Assembly: GCA_016875025.1 (NCBI GenBank)
Contig: VGSH01000013.1
Location: 1 to 42,196 of the forward strand
DNA from: Deltaproteobacteria bacterium
GTDB taxonomy: Bacteria; Desulfobacterota; WTBG01; CAIYCZ01; CAIRTM01
DNA: 42,196 nucleotides
Direction: 5' to 3'
Positions 37,305-42,196 of this stretch are shown piece by piece. The notes under the pieces were generated by a model that saw nothing but the letters and a program-made list of their open reading frames with translations, searched no databases and was not told the origin of the DNA. Position 1 is the first letter of the stretch. Every line of letters starts with the position of its first letter. The position numbers and the translations under genes were made by a program.

Positions 37305-37405
37305 AATGGTCTGTGCAGGCGCAGTCCACTCCATTGAGCAGTTCACGGCATGGTGCAACAGCATAACGACCAATAATTGATTTATTGTGATGAAAGGTAA
37401 CGGCT

Positions 37406-37564
37406 ATGAGTTCCTCCCGGCAGAATGCGCTGCGCGATACCGTTGAGATTATCAAAGCCCATGGATCGAATCCCAATTTCAATTATTCGCGTATTGCAAA
37501 GAATATTCGCGAGACCTACGAGGAGCTGGTGAAGCTGTACGCTGAGACGGAAGCGCAGGATTGA
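37406..37564 (+). CDS. 52-aa small protein, absent from the supplied ORF track
   Basis: MSSSRQNALRDTVEIIKAHGSNPNFNYSRIAKNIRETYEELVKLYAETEAQD*, preceded by AAAGG at suitable distance. Confidence 0.6.
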   Translation: MSSSRQNALRDTVEIIKAHGSNPNFNYSRIAKNIRETYEELVKLYAETEAQD

Positions 37565-37587
37565 GTCGTGCTGGCATGCAGAAAAAA

Positions 37588-37620
37588 ACGCCCGGCGCAG
37601 GTGCTGCAGACGCCGGGCGT
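37588..37620 (-). terminator. Rho-independent terminator for the minus-strand gene at 37638-38078
   Basis: Minus strand: ACGCCCGGCG...CGCCGGGCGT 10-bp perfect stem followed by T7. Confidence 0.88.
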
Positions 37621-37637
37621 ATGCTGGATTGCGCGGG

Positions 37638-38078
37638 TTACTTTTTCCCCCGTTCGTACTTAAAAATGCACACGCAGTCGCCGTCGGCAATGGCAGCGAT
37701 AATGCCGCCCCGCATGCCGTCGAATGCCTTCTTGGTCGCCTGGACGTCCATTTCGCAGATCACGTTGCATGGTTTTGCAAATCCGTATTCCTTCGCCATT
37801 GCCAGTACCGGGCACACCCGCTGGATTTCAAGCACCGCGTCCATATCGTTGTTAGAAATGTCGATTACGGCCATGTCCATGCCGAGCATTTTATACGCGG
37901 GGATTGCTTTGGTGAAACCATCGGCCAGCGTATTGTTGTCAATGAACGGCCCCATGTTTTTTTTCTGGCGTTCGGGGTAGCCTTCCATAAGTGTATCCCA
38001 GGCTTTCTGTTCACCTTCTGAATCCATAATGCTTTTATAGGTTTCAAATTTTTTCTTGAACATCTCGATTGGATTCAC
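37638..38078 (-). CDS. L-2-amino-thiazoline-4-carboxylic acid hydrolase-like protein
   Basis: VCPVLAMAKEYGFAKPCNVICEMDVQATKKAF...DGDCVCIFKYERG; family call by motif memory only. Confidence 0.5.
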   Translation of the reverse strand: MNPIEMFKKKFETYKSIMDSEGEQKAWDTLMEGYPERQKKNMGPFIDNNTLADGFTKAIPAYKMLGMDMAVIDISNNDMDAVLEIQRVCPVLAMAKEYGFAKPCNVICEMDVQATKKAFDGMRGGIIAAIADGDCVCIFKYERGKK

Positions 38079-38373
38079 AATAGTCTCCTTTCAGTTTACT
38101 GGGCCGCAGTTGAGACGGACCGGTTGTATAATAATACAGTTGCAGTGATTGCATTGCGAACTTGCTTCCGGCTGTTGAAACCCTGAGTAAAAAAACGCTT
38201 CGCGCGTACGAGCAGTTTGTTGCTGCCATCATCGGCGCATGCTTTCAGGGCCTGCGGCGGTCTGCCGTGATTTATTGCGGGATTGTTTAACATGTATTGA
38301 CACTTTTAGCAACAGGGAATATAACGGTAACCTGATTTGCAGTGTAATCCACTTTTCCGCAGGAGAATCTTCC

Positions 38374-39882
38374 ATGCTTTTCCGCTGGTTAGCGTTGTTC
38401 ATGACAGCTTTTCAGATTCTGTTTTTTTTAACGGGATGTGAGCAGATCAAGACATACCGTATGAAAGCATACTATGAGAAAGCCCAAAATCTTTATGAAG
38501 CGCAGGACTATCGTGCAGCACTTAAGGAGCTACAGTATGCACTTGTATTTAACCCTGATTATGACGATGCAGTGATCTTGAAGGCGATGTGTCAGTATGA
38601 GCTCAAGGATTATGGGGCTGCCGCAAGCTCATTTGAATATGGCGCTCTCCTGAGAGGATTGTCAGGAGACTTATTGATGAAAGCAGCAGATGCAAGGATG
38701 CAGGAAGGACAATTCGTGTTGGCGAGAGACCTCTCGGAGCGGATACTTGCAAAAAGTCCTGAGAATGCCGCCGCCTTGTATATTAATGCGAAGTCACGCA
38801 TTCGGTCCCGCAAGATACATCTTTGGCGCAAAGCGCTCGACTTTTTGGAGCCATTGCTTGCCGCTGATGATTATAAAGATGAGGCCTTTGCGTTGCTGGC
38901 AGAGCTGGCTATTGTGAATGACAATCTTGCCGAAGCGGAATCGATTTTAATTGAGCATGCGCAACCGAATGACGACTGGTTTTTTGCCATGCGGGTTCTT
39001 GCGGAAAAATATGAATCCCGGGGCGACTACCAGTCAGCGGCACGGATGTACCGAAAGATTCTGGAATTACAACCTGACAGCACGGCGGACGCAGATTTGC
39101 TGCTTGCCGTGTTGCGTCGAGCTAACAACATAGATGAAGAGCGGCAGATGCTTGAATCCCTGATCGCCGCTGCTGCTGATGACGATCAGCAAATTCGCTA
39201 TACGCTTAAGTTGATTGATTTTTATATATACTGCGGACGGTTGGAGGAAGCGGAGCGGCATATCCGTGTCGGTCTTCAGCGCGATGAGGGGTTTCTCGAA
39301 TTTTCAAGGTATTTGATCGAAGTTTACGAAATAACGAACCGCAATGCTGAGGCCATCGAGGTTGCCAAGAAGGTTCTCAGCAGAGTCGCGGATGCATCCA
39401 ATCTTCAGGTTGAATTTATGAATATCCTGGCGAGGCTCTATTATATGCATGATAATCCGGAGCTTGCCAAGTTCGTTATCCGTTGGGTGTTTAGTATCGA
39501 CAGAAATAGTCACGCGGCACGTTTTTTGCATTCCCGCATAGCGCTTGATGAGGGACGCACATTGCTTGCAATTGCTGAATTGCGCAGTCTCGGATCCGAG
39601 GATACCGACAATCCTGCGTATGATTATTACCTCGGTTTGGCCCATATGGAACGAGCCGAATACAATATCGCACAGCAGTCTTTCAAGGAGGCGTTGCAAA
39701 AACAACCCTCGTACAAGCCGGCTCTGCTGAAAATTGCGGAGTTATATTTTGACAGGGGCTTCTTTCTTGATGTGGAACGTATGGTAAATGAATTTTTAGC
39801 TGTCAGCCCCGGTGATCCTGATGTGCTTGCATTGCAGGAAAAGGTGGCAAAAAGGACGGTTGAGGAGCCCGGGGCTGAATGA
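38374..39882 (+). CDS. TPR-repeat lipoprotein
   Basis: MLFRWLALFMTAFQILFFLTGCEQ (lipobox LTGC), repeated TPR-like helices (AQNLYEAQDYRAALKELQYALVFNPDYDDA); AGGAGA RBS. Confidence 0.82.
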   Translation: MLFRWLALFMTAFQILFFLTGCEQIKTYRMKAYYEKAQNLYEAQDYRAALKELQYALVFNPDYDDAVILKAMCQYELKDYGAAASSFEYGALLRGLSGDLLMKAADARMQEGQFVLARDLSERILAKSPENAAALYINAKSRIRSRKIHLWRKALDFLEPLLAADDYKDEAFALLAELAIVNDNLAEAESILIEHAQPNDDWFFAMRVLAEKYESRGDYQSAARMYRKILELQPDSTADADLLLAVLRRANNIDEERQMLESLIAAAADDDQQIRYTLKLIDFYIYCGRLEEAERHIRVGLQRDEGFLEFSRYLIEVYEITNRNAEAIEVAKKVLSRVADASNLQVEFMNILARLYYMHDNPELAKFVIRWVFSIDRNSHAARFLHSRIALDEGRTLLAIAELRSLGSEDTDNPAYDYYLGLAHMERAEYNIAQQSFKEALQKQPSYKPALLKIAELYFDRGFFLDVERMVNEFLAVSPGDPDVLALQEKVAKRTVEEPGAE

Positions 39883-39965
39883 TACAATGTTGCCTGCTCC
39901 CCGCGCCATTCAACGCCGGATAGGCTGTTATTCCGACTCTTGCATTCGACACAGCCACTATTTGT

Positions 39966-41867
39966 ATGAACAATAAAAAGAAGATTATCATAGCTCTGCT
40001 GTTTCTCCTGGTCACCTGTGCTGCCCTGATTTGTGTTTTTTTTTCACCCCGGGACATGCTGTCGGCTGAGCCGGTCTACTCTGATGATTACACCCTGCAT
40101 TATTCCAGCGCGCTTGCGGCCCGGACCTTTTGGGGCGGATGGGGCCGCTGCTGGGGGTATGACCCGTATCTGCTGGCGGGCTTTCCGAATGGCGCGCTTG
40201 CCAATGCCGATAACAAGGCCTGGGAGCTCGTTGTCATAACACTCGGTCCGCTTTTGGGATATGGTCGAGCTTTTAAGGTGTATGTGCTCGTATCTTTGCT
40301 GTTTTTTCCTCTCCTGCTGTATGCGGCCGCCCGTAATTTTAACCTCTCGCGAGGGCAGGCGCTTGGCGCTTCTGTCTTGTCTTTTTTCTTTTTTTACCTT
40401 TCGCTTCCTAAGGATTTCGTTCTGTGGGGCATGACAGCATATATTGTTTCCTGCTTTTTTTCAGTCTATGTGCTTTCGCTTCTTTTTCGCCTGTTGGCAG
40501 GTTCTTTTTCTTCCGGCCTGTATTGCTGGACCATCGTCTGTGCAAGCCTTTTGTTGTTGAACCATATTCTCTCTCCGATGCATATTGTTCTTCCGGCCGG
40601 GCTGCTGTATGTGCTGTTCGCACGCCGCGTCAGCAAAAGCCGGCTTCTGTTGATAGCCGCTATTCCTTTTGCTGTTGCAGCTGCAAACATGTTCTGGCTC
40701 GTGCCGGTTTTTGATTTTTTACATGACAAAACCACCACTCCGGAACATTACGAATTCGCATTACAGATAAAAGATTTTCTTGAGCCGTTTAATGTTTACG
40801 TAAAACAGCGTCGAGGGATAGCGCATTCCATCCCTGTTCTTAACAGCACATTCATTGAAGCAGTTCTCATGGTGCTGGGGATCTTTGGATGTGGATACTG
40901 GTGGAGAAACGGGCAGCGCCGGCTTGCTTCTGCTTTTGGCGGGGGAATCGTTTTTATTTTTCTTGTTACTTTCTATGGTTCACATATGCCATTTTTTTCC
41001 CAGTTTCAGCCTCAGCGCTTTGCCAATGCTTTGAACGTTCTGCTGCTTATACCTGCCGGGATCGGGTTGACGCTTTGTCTGGATCTGCTTTTTCGCAGAC
41101 GATCCCGTTTTGAGGTTTTGATGCTGTCTGCTGTGCTGTTTGTGATACTCTATCAGCCGGCAGTGCGGCCTTTTCTGACCATTGCCCGTAGCAATCTCTA
41201 CCGGCTCAACTGTACAATGCCGCCGCCGGTAATTGATCTCGTGGACTTTCTTGCACAGCACACCACACCGGATGGTCGTATCCTCATCGAAGATTCCGAG
41301 TTTATCAACGAACCCGGTTATTCTGAGCCTGAAGCATATTACGGCACGCACCTTCCGGGACTTTTTCCTGCCCTGCTCAAACGCGAGTACCTGTGCGGCC
41401 CGCGGCCCATGTATCCGATCAAGCACAGCTTTGCCAGTTTCACCCGTGGCGTTCTGTTCGACCGTCCGATCGCGGATTACAGCTTGCAGGAGTTGCAGGC
41501 CGCATTTGATCTGTTTAATGTGCGCTGGATCGTCTGCTGGTTTGACGAGTCCTGCGCTTTTTTTGACGCTTTGCCGCAGTATATTCGCAAAGCGGGAGCA
41601 GTTGATAAGTTTACGGTCTATGAAGTGCTGCGCGAGCCGTCTTTTTTTATAAAAGGCAGCGGGCGTGTAACCTCAGATTATAACCGCATAGAGCTTTCAG
41701 ACGTGCAGGCCGAGGACGAGGAGGTGATTATTTCATATCACTGGATGCAATACCTTGTCACGGACAGCGGGGCGCAGCTCGAACGTGTGATGATAGGAGA
41801 TGATCCGATCGGTTTTATAAAAATAAAAAATCCCCCGAAACATTTTACCATTTACAACGGCTATTGA
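39966..41867 (+). CDS. Large polytopic membrane protein, glycosyltransferase/YfhO-like
   Basis: Many TM helices; N-terminal loop PVYSDDYTLHYSSALAARTF; soluble C-terminal domain. Confidence 0.6.
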   Translation: MNNKKKIIIALLFLLVTCAALICVFFSPRDMLSAEPVYSDDYTLHYSSALAARTFWGGWGRCWGYDPYLLAGFPNGALANADNKAWELVVITLGPLLGYGRAFKVYVLVSLLFFPLLLYAAARNFNLSRGQALGASVLSFFFFYLSLPKDFVLWGMTAYIVSCFFSVYVLSLLFRLLAGSFSSGLYCWTIVCASLLLLNHILSPMHIVLPAGLLYVLFARRVSKSRLLLIAAIPFAVAAANMFWLVPVFDFLHDKTTTPEHYEFALQIKDFLEPFNVYVKQRRGIAHSIPVLNSTFIEAVLMVLGIFGCGYWWRNGQRRLASAFGGGIVFIFLVTFYGSHMPFFSQFQPQRFANALNVLLLIPAGIGLTLCLDLLFRRRSRFEVLMLSAVLFVILYQPAVRPFLTIARSNLYRLNCTMPPPVIDLVDFLAQHTTPDGRILIEDSEFINEPGYSEPEAYYGTHLPGLFPALLKREYLCGPRPMYPIKHSFASFTRGVLFDRPIADYSLQELQAAFDLFNVRWIVCWFDESCAFFDALPQYIRKAGAVDKFTVYEVLREPSFFIKGSGRVTSDYNRIELSDVQAEDEEVIISYHWMQYLVTDSGAQLERVMIGDDPIGFIKIKNPPKHFTIYNGY

Positions 41868-42196
41868 TTGCTGCCGTTGCGGTCGATGCGATACAGAATA
41901 AAGCGGCTGTTTTCGAAGGCCTTCGGCAGATCAAATTCCTTGGGTTTTTCAGTTACGACAAATGAGGCGCCATATTTGTCCGCGACTTTTTTAATAGCGG
42001 GGGTTGTGAGGCTGTTAAAGCCTTCACGGGCATTGTGGCGCTTTGTCCATCCCAGACCATGCATGCGTTCGAACCATTCTGCAGTAAATTGATTGTCAAG
42101 ATAGAGCAGGGTTGACCCTTCCGCCCAGTCACCGAGAACAGCGCGCTGGGAATAGTGGTAGAAGTCATTGCATAGCGGCGGCACGATAAAAAGGTC
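41861..42196 (-). CDS. C-terminal part of a protein truncated by the window edge, possibly a membrane protein with a soluble C-terminal domain
   Basis: Frame open to window end (DLFIVPPLCNDFYHYSQRAVLGDWAEGSTLLYLDNQF...). Converges on and overlaps the preceding CDS by 7 bp. Confidence 0.65.
   Translation of the reverse strand, partial: DLFIVPPLCNDFYHYSQRAVLGDWAEGSTLLYLDNQFTAEWFERMHGLGWTKRHNAREGFNSLTTPAIKKVADKYGASFVVTEKPKEFDLPKAFENSRFILYRIDRNGSNQ

Noticed and set aside
1-42196. tRNA or rRNA genes
   Set aside because: No recognisable rRNA segment or tRNA seen by eye in the intergenic gaps; a tRNAscan/Infernal run would be needed to be certain.

Overview
42.2 kb bacterial chromosomal window, mostly GC-rich. 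From left to right it contains: (a) the 3' end of a large RHS/YD-repeat gene with an AT-rich DUF2235 (Tle1-like) lipase tip, followed by a translationally coupled small lipoprotein that is a candidate immunity protein; (b) two different Y1/REP-associated transposases (RAYTs), each flanked by its own short inverted repeat with a shared GGGGAC core; (c) an MscS channel, two small secreted proteins, two MITE-like palindromic elements, and a CdaA-type diadenylate cyclase fused to YbbR domains; (d) a minus-strand operon of KamA-type aminomutase, two ATP-grasp D-Ala-D-Ala-ligase-like proteins (one frameshifted) and a GNAT; (e) membrane and housekeeping genes, including one with a 19-bp perfect hairpin inside the reading frame; (f) a cluster of Fe-S/radical-SAM genes (TIGR01212-like, PflX-like), two paralogous U32 proteins, a third Cys-rich U32-associated protein, lipB-lipA and a DnaJ-like gene; (g) a compact redox operon: PorD-like ferredoxin, a PorB homologue that appears to have lost its TPP-binding core, a NuoE-like protein with two N-terminal PCP_red-like repeats, and NuoF; (h) PanE-like, RlmKL, a YkgJ/YcgN-type protein, an uncatalogued 52-aa ORF, an ATC-hydrolase-like protein, a TPR lipoprotein and polytopic membrane proteins. 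Best candidates for undescribed biology are the PorD/TPP-less-PorB/NuoE/NuoF operon, the KamA/ATP-grasp/ATP-grasp/GNAT operon and the U32-LipBA cluster. All family calls come from reading translated motifs; no database search was run.
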